Origin: Gallionellales bacterium 39-52-133
GTDB taxonomy: Bacteria > Pseudomonadota > Gammaproteobacteria > Burkholderiales > Gallionellaceae
NCBI GenBank assembly: GCA_002278935.1
Contig: NCJL01000004.1
Coordinates: 186,001-250,000 of the forward strand
Direction: 5' to 3'
DNA: 64,000 nucleotides
This document shows, one piece after another, positions 1-8,196 of the stretch. The translations under genes were made by a program, and so were the position numbers. The notes below the pieces were generated by a model. It was given only the letters and a program-made list of their open reading frames with translations. It did not search any database and was not told where the DNA came from. How positions within the stretch are numbered: position 1 is the first letter of the stretch; the number at the start of each line of letters is the position of its first letter.

Positions 1-380
1 GCGTGGTTAAGCGCATCGAGCAGATCGGCGATGCCATCACCGAGGAGCGCATCGTCAATGTCGAGTTTGCGGCAACGGCTGCGGGTGCCATGCTGGGCGA
101 GCTGGCGGAAGTTACCATCAAGTTGCCGCAACTGGAAAAAGCCCTGTCCATACCAGGCGCCGCGCTGAAGCAGCGCGAGAAACAGGACGGCGTATGGGTG
201 TTGCAGGGCGGGCAGGTGCAGTTCAGGCCGGTGCAGGCCGGCCTCACGACGCTGGAAGGCCGCACGCTGATTGTGTCGGGGCTGGCGGAAGGCGATGAGG
301 TGATCGTGTACAGCCAGCAGCAACTGCGCCCGGGCATGAAGGTAAAAGTGGTGAAAGAGCTTGTGAAAGCGAAACCATGA
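1..380 (+). CDS. Membrane fusion protein of an ABC exporter (HlyD/DevB-like), C-terminal part
   Basis: Only the C-terminal ~126 residues are inside the window; the reading frame is open to the left edge, so the start is missing. The visible part is the beta-barrel and membrane-proximal end of a periplasmic adaptor (HlyD/RND-MFP family): an 'IPGAAL' barrel strand, 'GVWVLQGGQVQFRPVQAGL' and a closing 'GLAEGDEVIV...LRPGMKVKV' region are typical. Such proteins link an inner-membrane ABC pump to an outer-membrane channel. Its stop overlaps the next start by 4 bp (ATGA at 377-380), so it is co-translated with the permease and ATPase that follow. The substrate is unknown; DevB or MacA-like assignment is from context. 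Confidence 0.8.
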   Translation, partial: VVKRIEQIGDAITEERIVNVEFAATAAGAMLGELAEVTIKLPQLEKALSIPGAALKQREKQDGVWVLQGGQVQFRPVQAGLTTLEGRTLIVSGLAEGDEVIVYSQQQLRPGMKVKVVKELVKAKP

Positions 381-1585
381 TCAATCTGGCTGGCCGCGAT
401 ATTTTGCATGGCTGGGGTAAATTTGTGTTTACCGGCATCGGGCTGGGTTTGCTGATCGGCGTGACGCTCACCATGGCAGGCGTGTATCGCGGCATGGTGG
501 ATGACGCCAATGTGATGATAGACAACTCGGGCGCCGATCTGTGGGTGGTGCAGCAGGACACGCTGGGCCCCTATGCCGAGCCTTCCAGCGTGCGCGACGA
601 TGTGGCGCGCGATTTGCTCGGCCGCAGCGGCATACTGGATGCAGGGAATGTGACCTATCTGACGATGCAGGCAAGTGCTGTCAAGCAAGCTACGGGGCAG
701 CGCAGGGAAGTGCGCGTGATGCTGGTGGGCTTCGAGCCGGGCAAGCCGGGCGAGCCTGCCTACCTGGTTGCCGGCCGGCCGATTGTGCGCTCACATTACG
801 AGGCGCTTGCGGATCTCAAAACCGGTTTTGCGCTGGGCGAAAAAGTGCGCCTGCGCCGCCACGACTATACCGTGGTGGGGCTGACACAGCGCATGGTTTC
901 GTCCGGCGGCGACCCAATGATATTTATTCCGCTGCAGGATGCGCAGGAAGTGCAGTTTTTGAAAGACAACGATGCGCTGATCAACGAACGCGCGCGCACC
1001 GCCAGCAACCCCGCATTCAACCGCCCGAATGTGCCCGGTTTGCTCGAAGCGGTGCAGGCCAGCCAGACCACCAGCCACTTTGTAAATACCGTGCTGGTGC
1101 GTCTCGCGCCCGGTGCTGATGCGGAAGAGGTGGCGGGTGAAATTCGGCGCTGGAAACATCTGCAGGCGTATACCCGCGCGCAGATGGAAGAGATCCTGAT
1201 CGCGCGCCTGATTGCCACTTCGTCGAAACAGATTTTCATGTTTCTGGTGATCCTGGCGATCGTCAGCGCGGCGATTGTGGCCTTCATTATCTACACCATG
1301 ACCCTCAACAAAATGCGCGAGATCGCGGTGCTGAAGCTGATCGGCGCCACCAATCAAACCATCAGCAGCATGATTCTGCAACAGGCGCTGGGCCTCGGGC
1401 TGATTGGCTTTATGGTGGGCAAGCTGTCAGCCACGCTGTGGGCGCCGCTGTTTCCCAAGTATATTTTGTTGCTGCCGGAGGATGCCATCAGCGGGTTTTT
1501 CCTGGTGATGCTGATGTGCGCGCTGGCCAGCATTTTTGCGATCCGCGCGGCCTTGCGTGTTGACCCCGCGAACGCGATTGGATAA
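377..1585 (+). CDS. ABC transporter permease, DevC/FtsX-like
   Basis: 402 residues. One N-terminal membrane segment (about residues 15-37), a large periplasmic domain, then three C-terminal membrane segments (about 285-400) with the FtsX-type signature 'NKMREIAVLKLIGATNQTI' just after the second helix. This topology is that of MacB/LolC/DevC permeases, which work mechanically with an adaptor rather than passing substrate through a classic channel. It overlaps the adaptor gene by 4 bp and lies 3 bp before the ATPase, so the three form one exporter operon. Substrate is not deducible. Confidence 0.88.
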   Translation: MINLAGRDILHGWGKFVFTGIGLGLLIGVTLTMAGVYRGMVDDANVMIDNSGADLWVVQQDTLGPYAEPSSVRDDVARDLLGRSGILDAGNVTYLTMQASAVKQATGQRREVRVMLVGFEPGKPGEPAYLVAGRPIVRSHYEALADLKTGFALGEKVRLRRHDYTVVGLTQRMVSSGGDPMIFIPLQDAQEVQFLKDNDALINERARTASNPAFNRPNVPGLLEAVQASQTTSHFVNTVLVRLAPGADAEEVAGEIRRWKHLQAYTRAQMEEILIARLIATSSKQIFMFLVILAIVSAAIVAFIIYTMTLNKMREIAVLKLIGATNQTISSMILQQALGLGLIGFMVGKLSATLWAPLFPKYILLLPEDAISGFFLVMLMCALASIFAIRAALRVDPANAIG

Positions 1586-1588
1586 GCG

Positions 1589-2296
1589 ATGAACATGCCC
1601 GCGATACATATTGAAAACCTGACCAAGCGCTACGGCGAGGGCGACACCGCGGTGGACGCGCTCAAGGGTGTGGACATGACCATCTGGCCGGGCGAGGTGG
1701 TGGGGCTGGTCGGCCCCAGCGGTTCCGGCAAAAGCACGCTGCTCAAATGCCTGGGTGCGGTGATCGAGCCGAGCTCGGGACGCATGACGCTGGGCGGGCA
1801 AACCATTTTCGATGCCGCGTGGAAAATTGATGACCTGCGCACCCTGCGTCGCGACCGCATTGGATTCATCTTTCAGGCACCTTACCTGATTCCCTTTCTG
1901 GATGTGACCGACAACGTGGCCCTGTTGCCGATGCTGGCCGGCATGCCGGATGCGGCTTCGCGCAGCCGCGCGCTGGAGTTGCTCAATGCGCTCGATGTCG
2001 GCCATAGAGCCAAAGCCGCCGTGGCGCAACTGTCGGGTGGCGAGCAGCAGCGTGTGTCGATTGCGCGCGCATTGGCCAATCATCCGCCGGTGATTCTGGC
2101 CGATGAACCGACCGCGCCGCTGGACAGCGAGCGCGCCCTCAATGTGGTGCGCATGCTCAACCAGATGGCGCAGCAATACCAGACCGCGATCATCGTGGTG
2201 ACGCACGATGAAAAAATCATTCCTACCTTCAAGCGCATCTATCACATACGCGATGGACGGACATATGAAGAGGCGGGCGAGGGTCGGGAGGTTTAA
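1589..2296 (+). CDS. ABC transporter ATP-binding protein, DevA/LolD-like
   Basis: 235 residues. Walker A 'GPSGSGKST' near residue 45, signature 'LSGGEQQRVSIARAL' near 150, Walker B 'VILADEPT' near 168 and H-loop 'VVTHD' are all present, so it should be an active ATPase of the MacB/LolD/DevA group. The usual 'PTASLD' or 'PTGNLD' after Walker B is 'PTAPLD', a minor variant. It partners the FtsX-like permease just upstream. The following TetR gene may control this operon. Confidence 0.9.
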   Translation: MNMPAIHIENLTKRYGEGDTAVDALKGVDMTIWPGEVVGLVGPSGSGKSTLLKCLGAVIEPSSGRMTLGGQTIFDAAWKIDDLRTLRRDRIGFIFQAPYLIPFLDVTDNVALLPMLAGMPDAASRSRALELLNALDVGHRAKAAVAQLSGGEQQRVSIARALANHPPVILADEPTAPLDSERALNVVRMLNQMAQQYQTAIIVVTHDEKIIPTFKRIYHIRDGRTYEEAGEGREV

Positions 2297-2305
2297 AAGC
2301 ATCTA

Positions 2306-2368
2306 TCCACAGATTCACACAGATTATCAAAGTAATGTTGTTGTTTTTAATCTGTGTGAATCTGTGGA
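2306..2368. repeat. Perfect 21-bp inverted repeat of the CACAGATT family
   Basis: Arms 2306-2326 and 2348-2368 are exact reverse complements (21 of 21), separated by 21 nt. Each arm carries the words CCACAGATT and CACACAGATTA; the outer ends differ by one base from a DnaA box (TTATCCACA). There is no T-run after it, so it is not a typical intrinsic terminator, though it lies between the ABC operon and tetR and could act on either. Related sequence occurs at 28931-29076 and, degenerate, near 20833-20847. Confidence 0.8.
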
Positions 2369-2402
2369 CAAAAAAGGTTTTAGAAAATATCAGGGAGCGT
2401 GC

Positions 2403-3032
2403 ATGAAACAGTCAGCACCGGAAATCACAAAAAAACGCATGTCCTCCGAAGACCGGCAGAGCGAGATCATCCGCGTGGCGGTGGAGCTGGCTGCGGAAAA
2501 AGATGTGGGCAGCGTCACCACCCAGGATATGGCGGATGCGATGCAGCTGACGCAGGGCGCGATTTTCCGTCACTTTGCCAGCAAGGATGAAATCTGGCTG
2601 GCGGTGATGGGCTGGATACGCGAACGCCTGATGGGTGTGCTGGGCAAGGCGGCAAGCGAGGCGAGCAATCCGCTCGATGCGATACAGCGCATGTTTCTCG
2701 CGCATGTGGCCTTTGTCAGCAAGCATCCTGCGATTCCGCGAATTTTATTTTCGGAGTTGCAGCATAAAAAAGACGGCAAGATGCGTCATCTGATACAGGA
2801 GCTGATATCGGGCTACGAAGCGCGCATTGCAGGCTTGCTGGAAGACGCCAAAAAACAGTCGCTGGTGGATGATAAGCTGGATAGCAAGAGCGCTGCCGTT
2901 TTGTATATCGGCATGATTCAGGGGCTGGTGATGCAGGTGTCAATATTTGGTGGCAAGCGTTCGCTGATGCAGGAGGCGGAGAAAACTTTTCCGATATTTC
3001 TGAACGGCATCAGCAAGCGGGAAACCGTCTAG
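2403..3032 (+). CDS. TetR/AcrR family transcriptional regulator
   Basis: 209 residues from ATG 2403, preceded by a 'GGGAGCG' ribosome site. The frame is open farther upstream to 2208 but that part overlaps the ATPase gene and runs through the inverted repeat, so the shorter start is chosen. The N-terminal helix-turn-helix region reads 'VTTQDMADAMQLTQGAIFRHF', a textbook TetR DNA-binding domain (about residues 35-55); the C-terminal ~140 residues form the ligand/dimer domain. Placement after an exporter operon suggests it represses that exporter in response to a transported compound; this is inference. Confidence 0.9.
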   Translation: MKQSAPEITKKRMSSEDRQSEIIRVAVELAAEKDVGSVTTQDMADAMQLTQGAIFRHFASKDEIWLAVMGWIRERLMGVLGKAASEASNPLDAIQRMFLAHVAFVSKHPAIPRILFSELQHKKDGKMRHLIQELISGYEARIAGLLEDAKKQSLVDDKLDSKSAAVLYIGMIQGLVMQVSIFGGKRSLMQEAEKTFPIFLNGISKRETV

Positions 3033-3062
3033 TTGAAAACAATTTATAACGCGTGGAGAAAA

Positions 3063-3488
3063 ATGATGAAGTTAAATATAAATGTGGTGCTGGTGTCGAT
3101 GTGTTTGTTATCCCCGGCCGCAATGGCAACTGAGCCCCTGGCATTTCAGGGCGTCATGCGCGATCTGGGCAAACATATGCAAACTGTGGCTGGTGCAATT
3201 GCAAACGAGGATTGGCCGCTGGTGGAAAAAACGGCCCAGCTGATCGGCGAGCATCCCAAGCCTTCAGTGCTGGAGCGGGCGCGTATCTTTGCGTTTGTCG
3301 GCAGCAATCTTGGCAAGTTCAAGGAGTTTGACAAGCAAACCCATGAGGGGGCGCATGAGATGGCACATGCGGCCGCAGAGAAGGATGGGGTCAGGGTGAT
3401 TAATGCTTTGCAGAAAGTGCAGCTGGGTTGTCTTGGGTGTCACCAGAATTTCCGCGCCGGGTTTGTGAAGCACTTTTACAGCAAGTGA
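3063..3488 (+). CDS. c-type cytochrome of the cytochrome c'/c556 fold
   Basis: 141 residues from ATG 3063 with ribosome site GGAGA; a TTG at 3033 in frame is less likely. Residues 1-22 form a signal peptide ending 'AAMA', so the protein is periplasmic. The single haem site CLGCH is at residues 123-127, very near the C-terminus, as in the c'/c556 four-helix-bundle family. A Met-containing first helix ('VMRDLGKHMQ') could supply the axial ligand of a low-spin c556-type haem. Function is electron transfer or small-molecule binding; no partner enzyme is next to it. Confidence 0.82.
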   Translation: MMKLNINVVLVSMCLLSPAAMATEPLAFQGVMRDLGKHMQTVAGAIANEDWPLVEKTAQLIGEHPKPSVLERARIFAFVGSNLGKFKEFDKQTHEGAHEMAHAAAEKDGVRVINALQKVQLGCLGCHQNFRAGFVKHFYSK

Positions 3489-3502
3489 CTAGTCAGGCGT
3501 AA

Positions 3503-3535
3503 ATATATAAGCGCTTGATTTTATTGAATATTTTA
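3503..3535 (+). repeat. Dispersed AT-rich motif, copy 1
   Basis: Contains AAGCGCTTGATTTTATTGAA followed by TATTTT (3509-3534), downstream of the cytochrome gene and before the convergent 3538 gene. Nearly the same 25 bp recurs at 17583, 33664 (inverted) and in weaker form at 45092 and 48461. Role unknown. Confidence 0.6.
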
Positions 3536-3537
3536 GC

Positions 3538-3909
3538 CTAGCGGCGACCCATGTCGCCACGATTAAAGCGCTCAATGCGCGCGGGTCGTTCAGCGCGTTC
3601 GGGTCGCTCGGGTCGCCCCGCAGCCGCTGATTCAGATCGATTGCGGGTGTCGTAACCCTGGCCATAAGTGCTGTCCGCTCCGGTGCGCCCGGTTTTCTCC
3701 TCCGAATCTGGCTCGCGAAGGGCTTCCTGTTTGCGTTTGGTTTCCTGCATTTTTTCCATGCGCAAGCGCATGTTTTCACGCACGCTGGAATACTCCTCAT
3801 AGCTCATGCCTCTGCGCTGCTCCTGGCTGGGCACGGCAACATCCTGCGCCATTGCAAGCGTGGTGCTGAGCGACATACACAATGCAATAGTCAGAGTGGC
3901 GAAGTTCAT
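3538..3909 (-). CDS. Small exported charged protein with one 19-residue repeat
   Basis: 123 residues. A signal peptide (about residues 1-22, ending 'LAMAQ') predicts export to the periplasm; ribosome site AGAAGGA precedes the ATG. The mature part is very rich in Arg and Glu. It holds one unit 'MSYEEYSSVRENMRLRMEK' that matches the spacing and M[ST]xxE pattern of the four 19-residue repeats in the protein encoded at 4756-5199, so the two are probably related. The C-terminus is Arg-rich ('RPERPERAERPARIERF'). No known family was recognised; a Spy/CpxP-like periplasmic helper is only a guess. Confidence 0.7.
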   Translation of the reverse strand: MNFATLTIALCMSLSTTLAMAQDVAVPSQEQRRGMSYEEYSSVRENMRLRMEKMQETKRKQEALREPDSEEKTGRTGADSTYGQGYDTRNRSESAAAGRPERPERAERPARIERFNRGDMGRR

Positions 3910-3934
3910 GATTTGATATCCTTCTGCGACAGTC

Positions 3935-4687
3935 TTACAAGGAACCGCTGACCATCACGTTCAATCCCAGATCGGGGCTGGCATCGGAAAGCCCCATCAG
4001 AAAGCCTAACTGAAACCTGTTAGTCTTGTTGAATTTACGGGATGCAAAAAAGGTGAGATCCAGCGGGGCGGCTGCTGCATCGCTGCTGCTCTGCGCGGCA
4101 TTCAGCATGGCACCCGCGCTGCTTGCCTCCGACAGTTTTCCGCTGCCACCCAGCGTGCCGTAAAAAATATTATTCAGATTGGTGCCTTCAGGCTCGCCGA
4201 CAATCTTGTAACCGCCGGTGGCAAACCAGGTCAGCCTGTCAACGCTATAGAAACCGTCCAGCTGGGCGGAATAGTCGTTCCGCCCGGTACCCAGATTCCG
4301 GTCCGCATCGGCGGTGCCGAATTTGATATTGCCGGCTATATCAAGCGCCAGCTGCTGGGTTTCATAAACGGTATAGCCGGCAGTTGCAACAACATCACCC
4401 AGCCCTGAATTGGTGGTGACCTTGGTGCTGACAGTTTTTTTGATCGGGCCCATGCCGGAAACTACGCCGCCCGCACTGCTGACACTGATGTAGGGTACTG
4501 TCAGTTTCAGATATGAATAGTCGAACTGCGTCTTGAGTATGACTGGTATGTACACGATCGTGGTTGACGTGCTTGTGCCGTAATTGCCGGTGCTGTAATC
4601 CAGCCCGGTCGCAATTGTGGTGGTGGTTTCTGCACGCACGGTGAAGCCGGTAAGCAACAGCGCAAGCAAAAATAATCTGGTCATCAT
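3935..4687 (-). CDS. Predicted outer-membrane beta-barrel protein
   Basis: 250 residues from the Met-Met-Thr-Arg start at 4687, which begins a clear signal peptide ('LFLLALLLTGFTVRAE'); a longer frame reaches 4723. The mature protein alternates short hydrophobic/polar strands rich in Thr, Ser, Gly and Tyr, and ends in a strand ('NVMVSGSL') compatible with barrel insertion. The pattern resembles the 'transporter/phenol-degradation meta-pathway' outer-membrane family, but I cannot assign a substrate. It is sandwiched between two exported repeat proteins on the same strand, suggesting a joint envelope role. Confidence 0.65.
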   Translation of the reverse strand: MMTRLFLLALLLTGFTVRAETTTTIATGLDYSTGNYGTSTSTTIVYIPVILKTQFDYSYLKLTVPYISVSSAGGVVSGMGPIKKTVSTKVTTNSGLGDVVATAGYTVYETQQLALDIAGNIKFGTADADRNLGTGRNDYSAQLDGFYSVDRLTWFATGGYKIVGEPEGTNLNNIFYGTLGGSGKLSEASSAGAMLNAAQSSSDAAAAPLDLTFFASRKFNKTNRFQLGFLMGLSDASPDLGLNVMVSGSL

Positions 4688-4755
4688 TTTAAATGTCCCT
4701 TCAAAAGCAAATCCCGGCAACAACAGGCTGCCGGGTGATACTTTGCGAGTGTGTC

Positions 4756-5199
4756 TTACTTGGCCGGACGTTCCACTTTTGCCGGGCGTTCCATGCGATG
4801 TTCATTGCGGTGTTCCATGCGCTCCATTTTCTTTTGCATATGTTCGGCGCGCAGCGCGTCTTTTTCTGCAGGAGTCATTTTATCAAATTTCTCTTTCATC
4901 TCGGCACGGAAAGCTTCGCGTTCCTGCTTGCTCATGCCGGCAATGGGTGAACGGATCATATCACGTACGGCAACACGCTCTTCCGGTGTCATACTGTCCC
5001 AGCGGGTGCGGATATCGGCAAAAAATGCCCTGCGTTCTTCCCGCGACATATTGGCAATCCTGGCGCGCATGGCGGTGCCATAAGTTTCCTTCTGGGCTGT
5101 GGAGGTTGTTGTCGTGGTTGACTCCTGGGCTTGACTGACGCCGATGGCAAACAGGGAGGCAAGCAGTAATGCATTGGCGATAAGTTTGTTGCTTTTCAT
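4756..5199 (-). CDS. Exported protein with four 19-residue helical repeats
   Basis: 147 residues from ATG 5199, preceded by GGAAG; residues 1-25 are a signal peptide ending 'VSQAQ'. After a Thr-rich linker come four back-to-back repeats of exactly 19 residues (about 51-69, 70-88, 89-107, 108-126), each starting M[ST] and carrying ER/EK at the same place (for example MTPEERVAVRDMIRSPIAG). These look like short amphipathic helices. The C-terminus is basic with 'RPAKVERPAK'. It is divergent from the OmpR/EnvZ pair at 5365, so that system may control it. Possibly a periplasmic stress or chaperone-type protein; not assigned. Confidence 0.72.
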   Translation of the reverse strand: MKSNKLIANALLLASLFAIGVSQAQESTTTTTSTAQKETYGTAMRARIANMSREERRAFFADIRTRWDSMTPEERVAVRDMIRSPIAGMSKQEREAFRAEMKEKFDKMTPAEKDALRAEHMQKKMERMEHRNEHRMERPAKVERPAK

Positions 5200-5364
5200 G
5201 GTTCTTCCTTTCAATTGGTTGTAAATCAGGTTTGTTGTTGATAAGCATTTCCTGATGTGCACATCTTGCCTGCAAGCTGTTGCATAATCATTTCGCAGTC
5301 GTGGCAAATTGTAACAATGTGTATCAATGCTGTTTATATGTGTGCGTCGGGTATAGTAAACAAG

Positions 5365-6081
5365 ATGGATAACAAAAAATTACTGGTGGTGGATGACGAT
5401 CCCGGCCTGCGCGAACTGTTGCAGGAATACCTGACATCGCAGGGCTTTGCCGTGGCAACCGTGGCCGATGGAACGGCTATGGAGCAATATCTGCAACAGA
5501 ATACGGTCAGCCTGATCATCCTTGATCTGATGTTGCCGGGAGAAGACGGGCTGACGCTGGCGCGCAAGTTGCGCGCACACGGAAATTTGCCCATTATCAT
5601 GCTGTCCGCACGCGGCGATGATGTAGACCGCATTATCGGTCTGGAAGTGGGGGCGGATGATTACCTGCCGAAGCCGTTCAATCCCCGCGAACTGCTGGCG
5701 CGTATACGTGCAGTGCTGCGACGTAATGAAGAGCCGGGCTTGAAGGGTAAAGCGGAGGAGGCCTCCATTACCCATATTTTTGGCAGCTTCAGGCTGGATA
5801 TGAATACACGCAGCCTGAGCAGGGCCGGGGCGAATATTGCGCTGACTGCCGGCGAGTTCAACCTGCTGCGGATCTTTGTGGAGCATCCCAACCGCGTATT
5901 GAACCGCGATCAGCTGATGGACCTGATGAAAGGCTACGAGCGCTCACCATTTGACCGCAGCATCGATGTAAGGGTCACACGCTTGCGTCGCAAGATTGAG
6001 ACTGACCCCGCCGCGCCCGAGTATGTGCGTACCGTGTGGGGCGAGGGCTATCTGTTTACCCCTGCGGGCAAGGTGGTGTAA
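5365..6081 (+). CDS. OmpR-family response regulator
   Basis: 238 residues from ATG 5365. Receiver domain residues 5-120 with acidic pair 'DDD' after strand 1, phospho-acceptor D54 in 'LIILDLMLPG', and conserved Lys in 'YLPKPF'. The C-terminal winged-helix (about 140-238) ends in the OmpR-type recognition region 'RSIDVRVTRLRRKIE' and 'VRTVWGEGYLF'. The stop overlaps the kinase start by one base, so the pair is translated together. Targets probably include the divergent envelope genes at 3538-5199 (inference). Confidence 0.95.
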   Translation: MDNKKLLVVDDDPGLRELLQEYLTSQGFAVATVADGTAMEQYLQQNTVSLIILDLMLPGEDGLTLARKLRAHGNLPIIMLSARGDDVDRIIGLEVGADDYLPKPFNPRELLARIRAVLRRNEEPGLKGKAEEASITHIFGSFRLDMNTRSLSRAGANIALTAGEFNLLRIFVEHPNRVLNRDQLMDLMKGYERSPFDRSIDVRVTRLRRKIETDPAAPEYVRTVWGEGYLFTPAGKVV

Positions 6082-7397
6082 TGGATGCTCTGAAAAAACG
6101 CACCTCATTGTTTCGCAGTACTGCTGTCACCGTGGCAAGCGCGCTGATTGTGCTGCAACTGGTGATCTTCAGCGCCAGTGTGTATTACATCATTTTGCCG
6201 ATGGCCAGGCGCTCCACCGATGATCTTGCCGCGTTGATGGTGCTGTCGGCGCAGACATGGGCAGAACTGCCGCCGCTGACCCGGCCTGATTTTGAGCTGG
6301 AGCTGGCCAGGCAACATGACCTGTGGCTGATTACGAGCAAGACATCGCTGCCGGATTATGAGCACCGCATACCCTACCTGATGTTGCTGGAAGATGCGCT
6401 GCAAGTGCGCACTGGCAGGGTGACGCGCACCAAAGTGACGGAATTTGAAAAGATATGGTACTGGGTAGAGTTCAGTATAGGAGAGCATCAAATCAGCATA
6501 GGCTTTCCACAGGATCGGCTGGGTATGCAGTCCATCGTGGCGTTATTGCTGATCATGCTGGCGACAATTGCACTGACGCTGGTGACCGCAATCATTCTGG
6601 CGCGGCGCATTTCTCACCCCCTGCAAAATCTGGCGGAGGCTGCCAAACATATCGGTCTGGGTAACACGCCTGCAAAAATTGCGGAATCAGGCGTCGAAGA
6701 GCTGGATGAACTGGCGCAAACGTTTAATACGATGTCCAAAAAAGTGCAGGAGCTGCTGTCAAATCGCACCACGCTGCTGGCGGGTATTTCGCATGATTTG
6801 CGCACGCCGCTGGCACGCATGCGGCTGGCGATTGAAATGTTGCCGCAGAATGCAGATACAAAAATCGTTGGCAGACTGAAGCATGACATTGATGAAATGA
6901 ATCGCATGATAGGCGAGTTTCTTGCCTTCAGTCGCGGGCTGGAGAAGGAAGCCGCGGAAAATGTCGACATGAATGAATTATTGCAGGAGCTGGTGGACAA
7001 TATAAGCGCCGAAGGTGTGGTCGTGCACTGGTGGCCGGTTGGCATGTGCAGGCGTCCGATCGCAAGGATGGCCGTGAGTCGTATCATTACAAACCTGCTG
7101 AGCAACGCTGCACGTTATGGCGGGGGCAAGGAGATTGAATTGCGTTGCGAATGCGGGGATGTCGTGTGCGTGCTGCATGTGCTGGATCGCGGTCCCGGAA
7201 TTCCGGCCGACGAGGTGGAAAATGTCTTCCGCCCGTTTTACCGGCTGGAGTCTTCACGCAGTACTTTCACCGGCGGCAGTGGACTGGGTCTCGCAATCGC
7301 CTGGCAGCTGGCCGAAGCGAATGGTTGGGAAATTGAGCTGTTGCCGCGCACAGGCGGGGGTACCGAGGCCAGGCTTACTATTCCCCACTCAAAATAA
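6081..7397 (+). CDS. EnvZ-like sensor histidine kinase
   Basis: 438 residues. Membrane segments at about 18-40 and 150-175 flank a ~110-residue periplasmic sensor; then HAMP, a HisKA dimerisation domain with H238 in 'GISHDLRTPLARMRLAIEM', and a HATPase domain with 'NLLSNAARYGG', 'DRGPGIP' and 'GGSGLGLAI'. The H-box 'HDLRTPL' and short periplasmic loop match EnvZ/RstB-type kinases. It pairs with the response regulator directly upstream. The signal is unknown; the neighbouring envelope genes suggest cell-envelope state. Confidence 0.94.
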   Translation: MDALKKRTSLFRSTAVTVASALIVLQLVIFSASVYYIILPMARRSTDDLAALMVLSAQTWAELPPLTRPDFELELARQHDLWLITSKTSLPDYEHRIPYLMLLEDALQVRTGRVTRTKVTEFEKIWYWVEFSIGEHQISIGFPQDRLGMQSIVALLLIMLATIALTLVTAIILARRISHPLQNLAEAAKHIGLGNTPAKIAESGVEELDELAQTFNTMSKKVQELLSNRTTLLAGISHDLRTPLARMRLAIEMLPQNADTKIVGRLKHDIDEMNRMIGEFLAFSRGLEKEAAENVDMNELLQELVDNISAEGVVVHWWPVGMCRRPIARMAVSRIITNLLSNAARYGGGKEIELRCECGDVVCVLHVLDRGPGIPADEVENVFRPFYRLESSRSTFTGGSGLGLAIAWQLAEANGWEIELLPRTGGGTEARLTIPHSK

Positions 7398-7405
7398 GTT
7401 GCGAT

Positions 7406-7939
7406 TCACGGCCAATACAGGTCAATTCGTCCGCAATTCTCAAGGCTGTTCAGCACCACGCTCGATGCATCCTCCACTGTCAGGGCCAGCGCGGCGATGA
7501 TGGGATTTTCATGCGATATTGCCAGTATCCTGCCATCGGGGTGGAGCAGCGCCAGCTCGTCCAGCAGGCTGCGCATGCGCTCCATCTGCTGCAAGAAGGA
7601 TTCCCCCTTTTCTGTTTTGAAATGCAGCGGGTCCAGCCTCATCTTGTCGTTGAATTCATGCACCGTCAAGCCGTCCATGCCGGATTTGCGCTCGTTTAAA
7701 CGCGCATCGATAGTCAGGGTGCAATGGTGGTGACGCAACAGGATGGCCGCCGTTTCCTGTGCACGCGGAAACTCTGAAGCATAGGCATGAGTGAAAGTTT
7801 CGCCCTTCAGGCGCAATGCGAGTGCTTCAGCCTGTGTCCTGCCTTTTTCGGTCAGGACCACGGGCTTGCGCGGATCGTCGCTGATAAAATTGCCGATGTT
7901 CGCAATGCTTTCGCCGTGGCGTATCAGGGTAATGATCAT
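7406..7939 (-). CDS. Histidine phosphatase family protein
   Basis: 177 residues from ATG 7939; a GTG start at 7969 is possible but the family begins at 'MIITLIRHGES'. The catalytic RHG motif is at residues 6-8 and the second His lies in 'LAISHENP' near residue 145, as in phosphoglycerate-mutase-like phosphatases. 'ASEFPRAQETA' is the usual substrate-loop signature. Small family members of this size act on phosphosugars, nucleotides or phosphoproteins (for example SixA/CobC-like), but the substrate is not evident. It converges with the sensor kinase upstream. Confidence 0.85.
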   Translation of the reverse strand: MIITLIRHGESIANIGNFISDDPRKPVVLTEKGRTQAEALALRLKGETFTHAYASEFPRAQETAAILLRHHHCTLTIDARLNERKSGMDGLTVHEFNDKMRLDPLHFKTEKGESFLQQMERMRSLLDELALLHPDGRILAISHENPIIAALALTVEDASSVVLNSLENCGRIDLYWP

Positions 7940-8151
7940 TGGTATACAGGGAAATATCCGGGAAGACACATTTTAGGTGAGCAAAATGAATTCTGCAGGA
8001 TAAAGTTATGTGCGGCAGGCAGTGGATTAATATTCTGAAATAATAGTATGCTGTTGCCCATATATTGCAATTGCTGCACCAAATTTTTTACCCGGGAAAA
8101 TCATATGTCCGAGCTAAAACGATACATTCGCACCATCTTCATGCTGCAAGC

Positions 8152-8171
8152 GGCATGCTTTCACGCATGCC
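8152..8171 (+). other. Short hairpin in the leader of corA
   Basis: GGCATGC-TTTCAC-GCATGCC forms a perfect 7-bp stem with a 6-nt loop, ending about 25 nt before the corA ATG and just before its ribosome site GGAGG. The 257 bp between 7940 and 8196 hold no other gene. A role in corA translation is possible but unproven. Confidence 0.4.
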
Positions 8172-8196
8172 CTAATGCGAAGCCTGGAGGATAATT

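Noticed and set aside
2208-2402. Upstream extension of the TetR reading frame
   Set aside because: It overlaps the ATPase gene and crosses the inverted repeat; ATG 2403 has a ribosome site and the normal family start.
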